Shown here: positions 7,382-15,931 of the stretch, piece by piece
Numbering within the stretch: the first letter of the stretch is position 1
Layout of the letters: each line of letters begins with the position of its first letter
Origin: CBDCFV01 sp965203835
Lineage (GTDB): Bacteria > Chloroflexota > Dehalococcoidia > Lucifugimonadales > UBA3495
Assembly: GCA_965203835.1 (NCBI GenBank)
Contig: OZ241919.1
Coordinates: forward strand, 2,790,001 to 2,854,000
Direction of reading: 5' to 3'
DNA: 64,000 nucleotides
Notes under the pieces: generated by a model
What the model was told of the DNA's origin: nothing
The model's input: the letters and a program-made list of their open reading frames with translations, nothing else
Database searches by the model: none
Program-made: the position numbers and the translations under genes

Positions 7382-10300
7382 TTAACTGTCATCGCCGAAG
7401 AGGTAGAGGTTTATGACCTCTATCATCTGGGCCTTGGTGATGGCGTCGTCTCCTTCACCAAAGAGGTAAGCGTTTATGGCGGTAATCATCTCGCCTTTAT
7501 CAATCTCGCCGTTACCGTCGGCGTCGTACCGGTCGCCCACCGTGCTGCCGGTGGCCGATAGCACAGCGTCGGCCGTCACCTTCATGGCGCTCTTGCCGGA
7601 GCCCTCGCCGTCGGTGTAGCTGACCGTGGCCCGCAGGTACATACCTACGTCGGCTTGGACCGGGGTGTAGGCAGCCGACGCAGCCCCGTCGATGTCGGTG
7701 AAGGTCCCGTCCATGGCGTCGGCCCTGGCCCACTGCCAGGTTGCGCCGGTAACGCTGCCGTCTGGGTCGCTCAGGCTGGCGGTTATTGCCGTGCCGACCC
7801 TGGGCTTGTCCGTCTCCATGGTAAGGGTCACCGTTCCCTTCTCTTCCACGTTGGTGACGGTCACGGTGACGACAATGTTCTTGGTGACTGTGACGACGCC
7901 GTCGGTGGCTGTCACCGTCAACTGGTACACGTTGTTCGTGTCGGCGTCCGCCGGGGCCTCGAAGTCGGGCTGGGTCTTGAAGGTCAGCACACCGGCGCTG
8001 CTGATATTGAAGTCCCCCATGTCGGCGCCCGTCAGCGACCAAGTCACGCTGGCGGCGTTGGGGCCGGAGGCCGTGTAGGTTGCGACGGCGTTCGTGCGGT
8101 CCTCGGCGTAGCTCACGGTGGCAGGCCCGGTGATAACCAACTGCCCAACGGCGTTGGCCGTCACCTTCATGGCGCTCTTGCCGGAGCCCTCGCCGTCGGC
8201 GTAGCTGACCGTGGCTCGCAGGTACATACCTGCGTCGGCCGCGACCGGGGTGTAGGCGGCCGATGCGGCCCCGTCGATGTCGGCGAAGTCCCCGTCCATG
8301 GCGTCGGCCTTGGCCCACTGCCAAGTTTCGCCGGTAACGCTGCCGTCGGGGTCGCTCAGGCTGGCGGTCAACGCCGTGCCGACGAGGGGTTCCATCGACG
8401 ACAGGCTTACCGTTCCGTCCTCATCCACGTTGGTGACGGTGACCATCACTTCGTGGGTGTCCGTGTCGGTCCCGTCGGTGGCGTTCAGAGTCACCATGTA
8501 CACATTGTCCGTGTTGGCGTCCGCCGCCGACTCGTAGTTGGGCGCGTTCCTGAACTGGAGCGTAACGCTCGCACCGGAAGCAGGTGAGACCGTGAAGTCG
8601 CCCATGTCGTCGCCTTCCAGGGTCCACCTGGCGCTGGCGGCGTTGGGGCCTGCTGCGGTGTAACTCCCGACGGTGGTCGTGTCACCCTCAGAAAGTGAGA
8701 CGCTGGTGTCCCCGGATATCCTCAAGCCACCCATCATGATCTCCGGCGCCTCGTCGTCACCGGTGACCGTGACTTTGACCATCCGGTCGGCGTACATCGT
8801 GCCGTCCGAGGCGCGCACCGTCACCTCGTACACGTTGTCCTTGTTTGCGTCCCCCGGCATCTCGTAGTCAGGCTTCTCTTTGAAGGAGAGAATGCCGCCG
8901 GCACCGAGCCTGAACTTGCCTGCGTCGGTTCCCATCAGCGACAGGTTGACGTTGAGGCCATCCTCATCCCTCGCCGCGTAGACGACAGTGGCTAGGTCTT
9001 CAGCAGTTGGAGTTTCACCGGTGGTGTCGTGTAGTTCGGTCCTACCCTCCGTGCTCATTATCCTCATCGGTGACCTTGCCTCTGTACCGGTACCGGAAGT
9101 GAACTTCGGCTTCTCGTCCACATTCGTAAGCTCGATGGTGACGGTGGCTTCCGCGGTGGCGCCAGCGGAGTCCGTCGCGATGACTGTGACTGTACATTCA
9201 GGATCTGGATCTGGAGCGGCGGCATTTGAGCAAGAGCCAAGGGTGTCCGCATCTGCCACGTCCGTCCCCTCGCGGTCCAGGTCCACCTTGGTCTTTATTT
9301 GGCCGGTCTTCTGGTCAATCTCGAATTTGTCGCTGTCGGGGCTGGTATTTGCATCAGTAGACAGCGAGTAGCTCAGAGCGTTGGTAATGTCGTCGGTGGC
9401 CCTCACCGGGGCGCCGACGTTCCTGCCCTTCTTGCCCTCGCTGACCTCCCTCTCGATGTCGTCCGGGGCGAACTCGGGATCATCGTTGTCCGACTGGGAG
9501 CTCAGCACCGGGTAGTCGGAGACCCGGGACGCGGACTCCTCGCGCGCCGTATCGGAGATGCGATATGACGCCTCGACGCGGATGTATTTACCGACGTCTT
9601 CGGACGTCACGGTGTAGGCACTGCGGGTGCCGGTCGCGCCTTCGATGGCCGTCCCCGTGGCGGTCTTGCTCGACGACCTGTACCATTGCCATCTTTCGTC
9701 TACATCCTTATCTGTACCGGAAACGTCGCCGTCGGTCACGCCGCCCTCGTCGGGCAAGCTCTCGGGATCTCCCTCCGGGACGGTCAGGACTGCGCCGACC
9801 TGGAACTGGACTATAGGCTTGGCGGGCGGAACATTCGCGACCCCGGAGGCAGGGGTGACGGTCCAGGACACCTCCCCTGGCTCGTCCACTTCGGTTACCT
9901 TGACCGTGACCTTATGGTAGCCGGCATTGCCGGTAGCAGGGCAGTCACCATCGGCGTCCAACGCCACGTCGCAGGCAACCACGACCACTTTGTAGGTGTT
10001 GTTGAGAGGAGTTGTTGGCGACGCCTCCCCCCTGGGCGCCTCGAAGTCGGGCGCCACGCTAATATCCACGCCCGCGGTTTGGGTATCACCCCCAATGTCG
10101 AAGGTGAGGACGCCGTCTTTGCTGATGTCGAAGTGGGTGCCGTCAGCGCGGTCCGAGTCTTCTACACCATCAATATTAGTAGTGACCGCGTCGCTCGCCA
10201 ACACGGTCCAGGCGATGGGCGTGACGCCCTCAGGGTCCTCGGCCGTGAAGGTCGCCACCGGGTCTTCACCGTTCTCGGCGTACTCAATGGTGTCCTCCCT

Positions 10301-12031
10301 GCCCGTGATCTCCGGCGCCTCGTCGTCACCGGTGACCGTGACTTTGACCATCCGGTCGGCGTACATCGTGCCGTCCGAGGCGCGCACCGTCACCTCGTAC
10401 ACGTTGTCCTTGTTTGCGTCCCCCGGCATCTCGTAGTCAGGCTTCTCTTTGAAGGAGAGAATGCCGCCGGCACCGAGCCTGAACTTGCCTGCGTCGGTTC
10501 CCATCAGCGACAGGTTGACGTTGAGGCCATCCTCATCCCTCGCCGCGTAGACGACAGTGGCTAGGTCTTCAGCAGTTGGAGTTTCACCGGTGGTGTCGTG
10601 TAGTTCGGTCCTACCCTCCGTGCTCATTATCCTCATCGGTGACCTTGCCTCTGTACCGGTACCGGAAGTGAACTTCGGCTTCTCGTCCACATTCGTAAGC
10701 TCGATGGTGACGGTGGCTTCCGCGGTGGCGCCAGCGGAGTCCGTCGCGATGACTGTGACTGTACATTCAGGATCTGGATCTGGAGCGGCGGCATTTGAGC
10801 AAGAGCCAAGGGTGTCCGCATCTGCCACGTCCGTCCCCTCGCGGTCCAGGTCCACCTTGGTCTTTATTTGGCCGGTCTTCTGGTCAATCTCGAATTTGTC
10901 GCTGTCGGGGCTGGTATTTGCATCAGTAGACAGCGAGTAGCTCAGAGCGTTGGTAATGTCGTCGGTGGCCCTCACCGGGGCGCCGACGTTCCTGCCCTTC
11001 TTGCCCTCGCTGACCTCCCTCTCGATGTCGTCCGGGGCGAACTCGGGATCATCGTTGTCCGACTGGGAGCTCAGCACCGGGTAGTCGGAGACCCGGGACG
11101 CGGACTCCTCGCGCGCCGTATCGGAGATGTTGTAGAACGCCTCGACGCGGATGTATTTACCGACGTCTTCGGGCGTCACGGTGTAGGCACTGCGGGTGCC
11201 GGTCGCGCCTTCGATGGCCGTCCCCGTGGCGGTCTTGCTCGACGACCTGTACCATTGCCATCTTTCGTCTACATCCTTATCTGTACCGGAAACGTCGCCG
11301 TCGGTCACGCCGCCCTCGTCGGGCAAGCTCTCGGGATCTCCCTCCGGGACGGTCAGGACTGCGCCGACCTGGAACTGGACTATAGGCTTGGCGGGCGGAA
11401 CATTCGCGACCCCGGAGGCAGGGGTGACGGTCCAGGACACCTCCCCTGGCTCGTCCACTTCGGTTACCTTGACCGTGACCTTATGGTAGCCGGCATTGCC
11501 GGTAGCAGGGCAGTCACCATCGGCGTCCAACGCCACGTCGCAGGCAACCACGACCACTTTGTAGGTGTTGTTGAGAGGGGTTGTTGGCGACGCCTCCCCC
11601 TTGGGCGCCTCGAAGTCGGGCGCCACGCTAATATCCACGCCCGCGGTTTGGGTATCACCCCCAATGTCGAAGGTGAGGACGCCGTCTTTGCTGATGTCGA
11701 AGTGGGTGCCGTCAGCGCGGTCCGAGTCTTCTACACCATCAATATTAGTAGTGACCGCGTCGCTCGCCAACACGGTCCAGGCGATGGGCGTGACGCCCTC
11801 AGGGTCCTCGGCCGTGAAGGTCGCCACCGGGTCTTCACCGTTCTCGGCGTACTCAATGGTAGTGCTGTCCTGGGCCTGGATGAGGCCGCCGGGCAGCAGG
11901 AACAGCAGGCCCACGGCCAAGGCGGCTACCAGCGCCATCACCGGGACCGCAAAGTATCTGCTTGCAACCGGATGGCGAATTCCGCCAGGCAAACCAAGAA
12001 ATGACAATGAAACCACAGGACTACCTCTCAT
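7382..12031 (-). CDS. Giant cadherin-like repeat protein with C-terminal EF-hand module
   Basis: 1549 residues. An N-terminal hydrophobic export segment (VPVMALVAALAVGLLFLLPGG) is followed by cadherin-like domains (VTVKVTEVDEPG, FEIDQKTGQIKT, TVTIELTNVDEKP, YEVTVRASDGT) alternating with Ig-like 'WQWYRSSS...Y(T)V' domains. The C-terminus reads DRYDADGNGEIDKGE, a canonical EF-hand loop, then a second half ending LYLFGDDS. About 520 residues are present twice almost unchanged (see the internal repeat). Acidic Asp-rich composition fits calcium-stabilised cadherin folds. The ATG lies about 12 bp after AAGGAG. The protein is presumably extracellular and adhesive; partner unknown. Confidence 0.8.
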   Translation of the reverse strand: MRGSPVVSLSFLGLPGGIRHPVASRYFAVPVMALVAALAVGLLFLLPGGLIQAQDSTTIEYAENGEDPVATFTAEDPEGVTPIAWTVLASDAVTTNIDGVEDSDRADGTHFDISKDGVLTFDIGGDTQTAGVDISVAPDFEAPKGEASPTTPLNNTYKVVVVACDVALDADGDCPATGNAGYHKVTVKVTEVDEPGEVSWTVTPASGVANVPPAKPIVQFQVGAVLTVPEGDPESLPDEGGVTDGDVSGTDKDVDERWQWYRSSSKTATGTAIEGATGTRSAYTVTPEDVGKYIRVEAFYNISDTAREESASRVSDYPVLSSQSDNDDPEFAPDDIEREVSEGKKGRNVGAPVRATDDITNALSYSLSTDANTSPDSDKFEIDQKTGQIKTKVDLDREGTDVADADTLGSCSNAAAPDPDPECTVTVIATDSAGATAEATVTIELTNVDEKPKFTSGTGTEARSPMRIMSTEGRTELHDTTGETPTAEDLATVVYAARDEDGLNVNLSLMGTDAGKFRLGAGGILSFKEKPDYEMPGDANKDNVYEVTVRASDGTMYADRMVKVTVTGDDEAPEITGREDTIEYAENGEDPVATFTAEDPEGVTPIAWTVLASDAVTTNIDGVEDSDRADGTHFDISKDGVLTFDIGGDTQTAGVDISVAPDFEAPRGEASPTTPLNNTYKVVVVACDVALDADGDCPATGNAGYHKVTVKVTEVDEPGEVSWTVTPASGVANVPPAKPIVQFQVGAVLTVPEGDPESLPDEGGVTDGDVSGTDKDVDERWQWYRSSSKTATGTAIEGATGTRSAYTVTSEDVGKYIRVEASYRISDTAREESASRVSDYPVLSSQSDNDDPEFAPDDIEREVSEGKKGRNVGAPVRATDDITNALSYSLSTDANTSPDSDKFEIDQKTGQIKTKVDLDREGTDVADADTLGSCSNAAAPDPDPECTVTVIATDSAGATAEATVTIELTNVDEKPKFTSGTGTEARSPMRIMSTEGRTELHDTTGETPTAEDLATVVYAARDEDGLNVNLSLMGTDAGKFRLGAGGILSFKEKPDYEMPGDANKDNVYEVTVRASDGTMYADRMVKVTVTGDDEAPEIMMGGLRISGDTSVSLSEGDTTTVGSYTAAGPNAASARWTLEGDDMGDFTVSPASGASVTLQFRNAPNYESAADANTDNVYMVTLNATDGTDTDTHEVMVTVTNVDEDGTVSLSSMEPLVGTALTASLSDPDGSVTGETWQWAKADAMDGDFADIDGAASAAYTPVAADAGMYLRATVSYADGEGSGKSAMKVTANAVGQLVITGPATVSYAEDRTNAVATYTASGPNAASVTWSLTGADMGDFNISSAGVLTFKTQPDFEAPADADTNNVYQLTVTATDGVVTVTKNIVVTVTVTNVEEKGTVTLTMETDKPRVGTAITASLSDPDGSVTGATWQWARADAMDGTFTDIDGAASAAYTPVQADVGMYLRATVSYTDGEGSGKSAMKVTADAVLSATGSTVGDRYDADGNGEIDKGEMITAINAYLFGEGDDAITKAQMIEVINLYLFGDDS
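8736..11860. repeat. Intragenic direct repeat, period 1569 bp
   Basis: The segments at about 8736-10291 and 10305-11860 are nearly identical, in frame (523 codons). The visible differences cluster around 9563-9615 versus 11130-11180 and include a Lys/Arg change near 10030/11600. Near-identity implies a recent duplication or ongoing gene conversion. Confidence 0.9.
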
Positions 12032-12144
12032 CTTGCTCTTACTCCTTAAATATTTAGCGTATCTTCAGGATGCCCCTTACGCAACGGCAGGCATTTCACC
12101 CCTCCCCCCAGCATTGATTTTCAACCCTCACAACACCTCCGGCA

Positions 12145-12320
12145 TGAATAATCAATTCAGTGGACGTGTTAGAAACCCGGCGAATGAGTTATGATTGTCT
12201 ACAACTCGCGCGAAAGGTTACCATATCTTATGTGAATAATCAATCCAAAGGACGTGTTATAAACCCGATAAATACGTTATGATTGTCCACAATTCGCGTG
12301 AAGGATTACCATATCTGGTG
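12145..12320. repeat. Two tandem 88-bp AT-rich repeats upstream of the cadherin-like gene
   Basis: Units at 12145-12232 and 12233-12320 share TGAATAATCAAT, GGACGTGTTA.AAACCCG, GTTATGATTGTC and TTACCATATCT. They sit 110-290 bp upstream of the 12031 start. On the minus strand each unit has a TTGATT hexamer 9 bp from a CGTG-N7-CCCG half-dyad, echoing the spacing of the five promoter elements described elsewhere, but the -10 boxes are poor. Probably a regulatory region with duplicated binding sites. Confidence 0.5.
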
Positions 12321-12486
12321 TGAACTATGGAGATATTTCCAACCAATTGCGGTGACAGTCCAATTGCGGCGACAGTTTGGTGTGCATTGTATGACCTGCT
12401 CTTCGAACTGGCCGAACCCCGCATCGGCTACCGCATGGAGCAGCCGGATGCCGGTTCAACCGCTCCTCCTTAGCCCTTCCGTATCT
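12321..12486 (+). other. Intergenic tail: short direct repeats and an unidentified ORF end
   Basis: Two copies of CCAATTGCGG(T/C)GACAGT lie at about 12342-12376; such iterated motifs are typical of insertion-sequence ends, though I see no transposase. Just after, the plus strand reads YDLLFELAEPRIGYRMEQPD and stops at about 12473, which has protein-like composition and could be the 3' end of a lost gene. The rest is featureless. Confidence 0.3.
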
Positions 12487-14001
12487 TCACCCTGCCGAAG
12501 GGGTGGCCCGCCCCGGCCCGGCAATCGCTTCGCCGTGGACGTTGAACACGGCCACCCGCACCTCGTACTCCGTGCCGTTCTCCAGGAACTCGATGGTCGC
12601 GCTGGCGCCGTCGAACTCGCCTGCGCTCACCCACTGCTCGTCGCCCACTTCCCGGAACTCCACGTAGTAGCTGTCGATCTCGGGATTGCCCAGGTCCTTC
12701 GGCGCCTGCCACGACACGGCTATATGCCCGTCGCCCGGCGTCAGCGACAGGTTGCGCGGCGCCGAGGGGGCCCGCTCCCCTTCCTCGCCCTCGCCTCCGG
12801 CCCCGCTTGCGCCGTCCTCCTTCACCGTAAGGGTGAATGAGGCCGACGACGTTGCCGGAGTGGGCGACGCCCCGTCGCTGGCCGTGACCCGGATGGTCAG
12901 GGTCCCGGCTTCGCAGGCCCCGTCCCCCGACGCGGCGCAACTGAAGGTCCGGCTGCCCGCGTTGAAGCTCAGCCAACCGGGCAGGGCCGAGGCGGTGTCG
13001 TCCGAGGCCACCTGCTGCGCGGTGTAGCTGGGCGTTGCCCCCTCCGGGTCGGACACCGCTGCGAAGGTGTAGCTGAAGGCCGTGCCCACCGTGGCCGTCT
13101 GGTCGGCCAGGGAGGGAGCGCCGGGGGCGTCGTTGTCCGCCGTCACGCTGATTTCCACCGTGTCCGCCGCCGAGTCGCTGCTGCCGTCGTTCACCACCAA
13201 AGAGAAGGTCAGGGTGTAGTCCGCCGTCCGGTCCGGCGCGGTGAAGGTGGGCTTGGCGGCGCTGGCGTCGCTCAGGGTGATGCCCGAGGGCGCGGTCCAG
13301 GCGTAGGTCAGCGTCTGGCCTTCCGGGTCCGTCCCCGACCCGGCCAGCGTTACCGTGGCGCCCTCGGCCACCGTCTGGTCCGCCCCGGCGTTGGCCGTCG
13401 GCGGCTGGTTCTCCGCCTTGCCCGCACCTTCAGCGCCACCGGCGGCGGGGCAGGTGCCGTCGGCGGGCTTCAGTGCCGGCAAGTCGCTGGACGTGCCGAA
13501 GCACCACGGCTGCTCGGTTCCGGTGTTGCCATCCTGGTCGTAGTTGTCCCAGTTGACGTAGATCTCGGTGTAACCGGTGGGCGCCTGCAAATCCGAGGTG
13601 GAGTAACCGACCACAGTGTTGCTTTCGCCCTCGTCGATCATATTGTTGTTGTTCTCGTCGTCCGAGCCGACGCCGAAGGTCCGGGTCGTGTCGGTGGTGC
13701 TCCAATAGCTGTGGGCAACGGAGTAGTACACGGTGGGGTCGTTGTTGTTCAGCGACTGCCGGCCGATCAGCCCGCCCACTGCCTCGCCGCCGTGCCGATG
13801 CACCGCGCCGGTGGAGTAGCTGATCAGGATGCGGGCGTAGTTCTCGCCCACCAAGCCGCCCACGTCGCCCCGGCCGCTGACGTCGCCGCTGGAGTAGCTG
13901 GCCACGATAGTCCCGCTGCCCTTGGCGTAGGGGCCGCCGTTCTGGCCCACCAGCCCGCCGACCCAGTAGGAGCCGTCGGCGGTTACGTTGTTGTCAGATA
14001 T
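12487..14001 (-). pseudogene. 5'-truncated surface protein: GLUG, PKD/cadherin-like and FN3 domains
   Basis: The frame is open from 14001 down to TGA at 12487, but there is no signal peptide or sensible start; a GTG at 13950 lies inside a GLUG unit (VGGLVGQNGG). Domain order: two to three GLUG units (GGLVGENYARILISYSTG), a linker, a PKD/Ig-like domain (ANAGADQTVAEGATVTLAGS), a cadherin-like domain (APSLADQTATVGTAFSYTF) and a terminal FN3 (APRNLSLTPGDGHIAVSW...GTEYEVRVAVFN). The full-length relative at 54091-57246 has a signal peptide and about 130 residues before its first GLUG unit. Homology stops abruptly near 14000, where an unrelated SDR fragment begins on the other strand, so this is a recombination breakpoint. 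Confidence 0.75.
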
Positions 14002-14009
14002 TCAGCTGG

Positions 14010-14160
14010 TGAGATGGGTCCGGAATTTCGGACAGGTAGCCCGGCAGTCGGAAGTGAGGCGCATAATTTACCTGAGCGGTCTGGGGAGCCCGGAATCCAA
14101 CCTCTCGTCCCACCTGCGTTCCCGGCAGGAGTGTGGGGCGGCACTGCGGGAGCCTGGCAG
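14010..14160 (+). pseudogene. Fragment of an SDR / NAD(P)-binding NmrA-like oxidoreductase
   Basis: The frame reads RNFGQVARQSEVRRIIYLSG, then LGSPESNLSSHLRSRQECGAALREPG. This is the central part of the atypical SDR family whose members read 'A..AGVRRIIYLGGLG....LS.HLRSRQEVG..LR'. The N-terminal Rossmann glycine motif and everything after the LRSRQE helix are missing. It is a fossil about 50 codons long, starting exactly where the truncated GLUG gene ends. Confidence 0.7.
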
Positions 14161-14289
14161 TGGCTCCAGTGCAGATTGTGGAATGGTTCGTGCTGCGCTG
14201 GCAACTGTAGGTAACCTTCCAGGAGGTGCGCGCCCATCTGGGAGTGGAATGCGCAGTTCAGCGGTTCCGGCTTCGCTGGGTTCACAGAA

Positions 14290-14342
14290 CGTGGAAAACA
14301 CACGCTTAATAGGTTGTAACGCATTACCCGTAATGTTATAAT
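14290..14342 (+). promoter_or_regulatory. Promoter/operator element, copy B (no recognisable gene downstream)
   Basis: Dyad CGTG-GAAAACA-CACG at 14290-14304, 9 bp, -35 TTGTAA (14314-14319), 17-bp spacer containing GCATTACCC, -10 TATAAT (14337-14342), then CGCCCGC and a GAGAGTGCTTTTT stretch shared with copy F. It points rightwards into degraded sequence, so its gene was probably lost. Confidence 0.7.
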
Positions 14343-14574
14343 CGCCCGCACTCTGAGAGTGCTTTTTATCGTGTGGGTCCATGCCCGCGCAGCAGTCAGC
14401 CGCCGGGGCCGTCTCCGCAGCCGGGCCCGGGTGCTATCTTGGCCTTAGCCCAGACCCGGATCGGTGATTTCTGGGCCTGACCGCCTCCAGCGACAGCGAG
14501 GCCTCGGACTTTACGCCGATGTTTCCTGTTTTTGGGGGGTCACTGACGTAAAAGACACCGCCGATGACCCAAAG

Positions 14575-14772
14575 ATGGGTATGGGAGCACCCCAGGATAT
14601 CTCACAGAATTTCCGTGGTGCCGGAACAGCCGAAGAATATCAACGATAGCTCGACTTGCTGATTGAGCGTCAACAGAAGTCCGAGCGTAATGACGAACAG
14701 CTTGCCCGACTGGTTGCGGAGGTTCGCAGGGTGGTCGGTGTGCTGGAATACGGGCAAGGAGGCGGTTTATAG
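14575..14772 (+). pseudogene. Small coiled-coil protein interrupted by an amber codon
   Basis: From ATG 14575 the frame reads 24 residues to TAG (14647-14649), then continues in the same frame as LDLLIERQQKSERNDEQLAR, LVAEVRRVVGVLEYG and stops at TAG 14770. The second half is a clear coiled coil, similar in type to the 4892-5161 protein. Either the first TAG is a nonsense mutation or the real ORF starts after it. No alternative start with a ribosome site is obvious after the TAG. Confidence 0.4.
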
Positions 14773-14814
14773 AGAAACACTGAACAACTGATATTTCTAA
14801 CTCGCATTCCCACA

Positions 14815-14842
14815 GGCGTCGCTCTTCCGCGAGGGCGGCGCC
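14815..14842 (+). terminator. Possible rho-independent terminator
   Basis: GGCGTCGC pairs with GCGGCGCC (one G-T pair) across a 12-base loop and is followed by TTTCATT. It lies 43 bp after the coiled-coil remnant. Confidence 0.35.
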
Positions 14843-14924
14843 TTTCATTACAGGTCCCATTTGTTTGATGGAATGTATTCTACATTTGCTGCCCAGTGAA
14901 GAACGCCCCAGCTACGCCGGCGCG

Positions 14925-15118
14925 GTGGAACTGGGATTGGTGGAATCGTTGTCCACGAGACGGTCCGGCTGCACCTGAAAAACGCTCTCAAGCCGTGGCG
15001 CAAGAAGCAGTGGTGCATCACCAAGGTGAGCAGCGAGTATGTTGCTGCCATGGAGGATGTGCTGGACCTCTACGCAGATCCCTACGGTCCGGAAAGGCCG
15101 ATGATCTGTCATTTCTGA
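14925..15118 (+). mobile_element. IS630-family transposase remnant
   Basis: The frame ending at TGA 15118 reads LKNALKPWRKKQWCITKVS, then SEYVAAMEDVLDLYADPYG and PERPMIC. IS630 transposases read 'LKKN.LKPW..KQWCIP....EFV..MEDVLD.Y..PYDP..PVVC.DE' at this point, just before the catalytic Asp. The segment GIVVHETVRLHL upstream is in frame; the start of the helix-turn-helix part (VELGLVE) is in another frame. Both gene ends are missing. Confidence 0.75.
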
Positions 15119-15149
15119 ACTACCTGAGAAGAATCAGTCAGCTTAGTCG

Positions 15150-15345
15150 GCGACGGCGACGCACGGACAGGCAATCCTATGAATTGACGCCGGAAGGGAT
15201 GTCAGTTGTAGACGCGGTGGCGCCCAAAGCTCAAGAGGTCAACGAACGGTTGCTGACTAACGTCTCTGAGGAACACTGGGGTAATTTTATTCAGACCATC
15301 TTGGAGATCGTGCGGAATGGGCAAGAAGGAAATGAAAATGCCTGA
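15150..15345 (+). pseudogene. C-terminal fragment of a MarR-family regulator
   Basis: Reads RRRRRTDRQSYELTPEGMS, then VVDAVAPKAQEVNERLLTNV and ends at TGA 15345. This matches the MarR beta-wing and last helices ('DRRSY.L.LTP.G..LV..VAP.A.EVN.RLL..LS'). The DNA-recognition helix and N-terminus are absent; the upstream part of the frame is the shifted IS630 remnant, so the two were joined by deletion or insertion. Confidence 0.65.
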
Positions 15346-15526
15346 GCAACCAACCTGCGAGGCTGCTTCGAGGAATGGAGAGGACTGGGTTCTTGGCAAC
15401 GGTAACAATAAAAAACTTCACCAGCGAACTTGCCCGTTTAGCAGGGACCCAGCCCAATACCCCAAGTGGCGGTGGGTCGAGTCTTACGAGGCGGCGATCC
15501 GCGAGGGTTTTATCCCTGCTAAGTGA
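15317..15526 (+). CDS. Small Ada-type metal-binding-like protein, incomplete
   Basis: 69 residues overlapping the end of the MarR fragment in another frame. The part WVLGNGNNKKLHQRTCPFSR, then WRWVESYEAAIREGFIPAK resembles the Ada-type zinc-binding domain seen in small prokaryotic proteins ('VGN.NSKVFH...C........N...F.S.EEA...GY.PC..C'). The last CxxC pair is missing because a TGA follows PAK; a Cys and Trp are encoded straight after the stop. It is either a degenerate domain or a prematurely ended one. Zinc binding would need at least the two missing cysteines. Confidence 0.4.
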   Translation: MGKKEMKMPEQPTCEAASRNGEDWVLGNGNNKKLHQRTCPFSRDPAQYPKWRWVESYEAAIREGFIPAK

Positions 15527-15562
15527 TGTTGGTCAGGGAAGACAGGAGGACTCATAGCACCT

Positions 15563-15889
15563 GTGTTTGATTACATCACCCTGTTCAGTGTTGGCAAGGG
15601 CACAGAGGCCCTCTTGATTGACCGTTTTGAGCGTACCGAAGACCTCATTATATGGGAGTCAAAGGAGCAATACTTTGACGCCAGAAAAGACGAACCGGGG
15701 GCGATAGACGGAGGGGTTTTCTCTTACGGGCTGGTGGCTGCCACTGCGGCTACCCCTGACGCTCTTATCGCCAACCAGATTGTATCTTTCTTAGCACCAT
15801 CATCAGTCCACGGGCTACTCGGCGTCTTGGATGCTGTTGTACGTGCGATGGGAAGCGCCGACTGGCCTGAGTGGCCGGATCATGAGTGA
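15563..15889 (+). CDS. Hypothetical protein, 108 residues
   Basis: The GTG at 15563 lies 13 bp after ACAGGAGGA. The sequence is acidic and soluble (FDYITLFSVGKGTEALLIDR, then ERTEDLIIWESKEQYF), with a helical hydrophobic C-terminal half (FLAPSSVHGLLGVLDAVVRA). I do not recognise the family. It lies 42 bp upstream of the Cys-rich lipoprotein on the same strand and could share its transcript. Confidence 0.55.
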   Translation: MFDYITLFSVGKGTEALLIDRFERTEDLIIWESKEQYFDARKDEPGAIDGGVFSYGLVAATAATPDALIANQIVSFLAPSSVHGLLGVLDAVVRAMGSADWPEWPDHE

Positions 15890-15931
15890 ACGCCCACACA
15901 CTCCGCTAATCCACCATTAAGAGAGGACGGT

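Noticed and set aside
5332..12031. A cellulosome-like system (dockerins with cohesins)
   Set aside because: EF-hand ends are dockerin-like, but I found no cohesin domain or carbohydrate-active catalytic domain in the window, so only a docking-tag hypothesis is kept.
12487..13950. Full-length gene starting at GTG 13950
   Set aside because: The start lies inside a GLUG unit and the frame continues upstream as GLUG sequence to a stop at 14002-14004; the gene is truncated.
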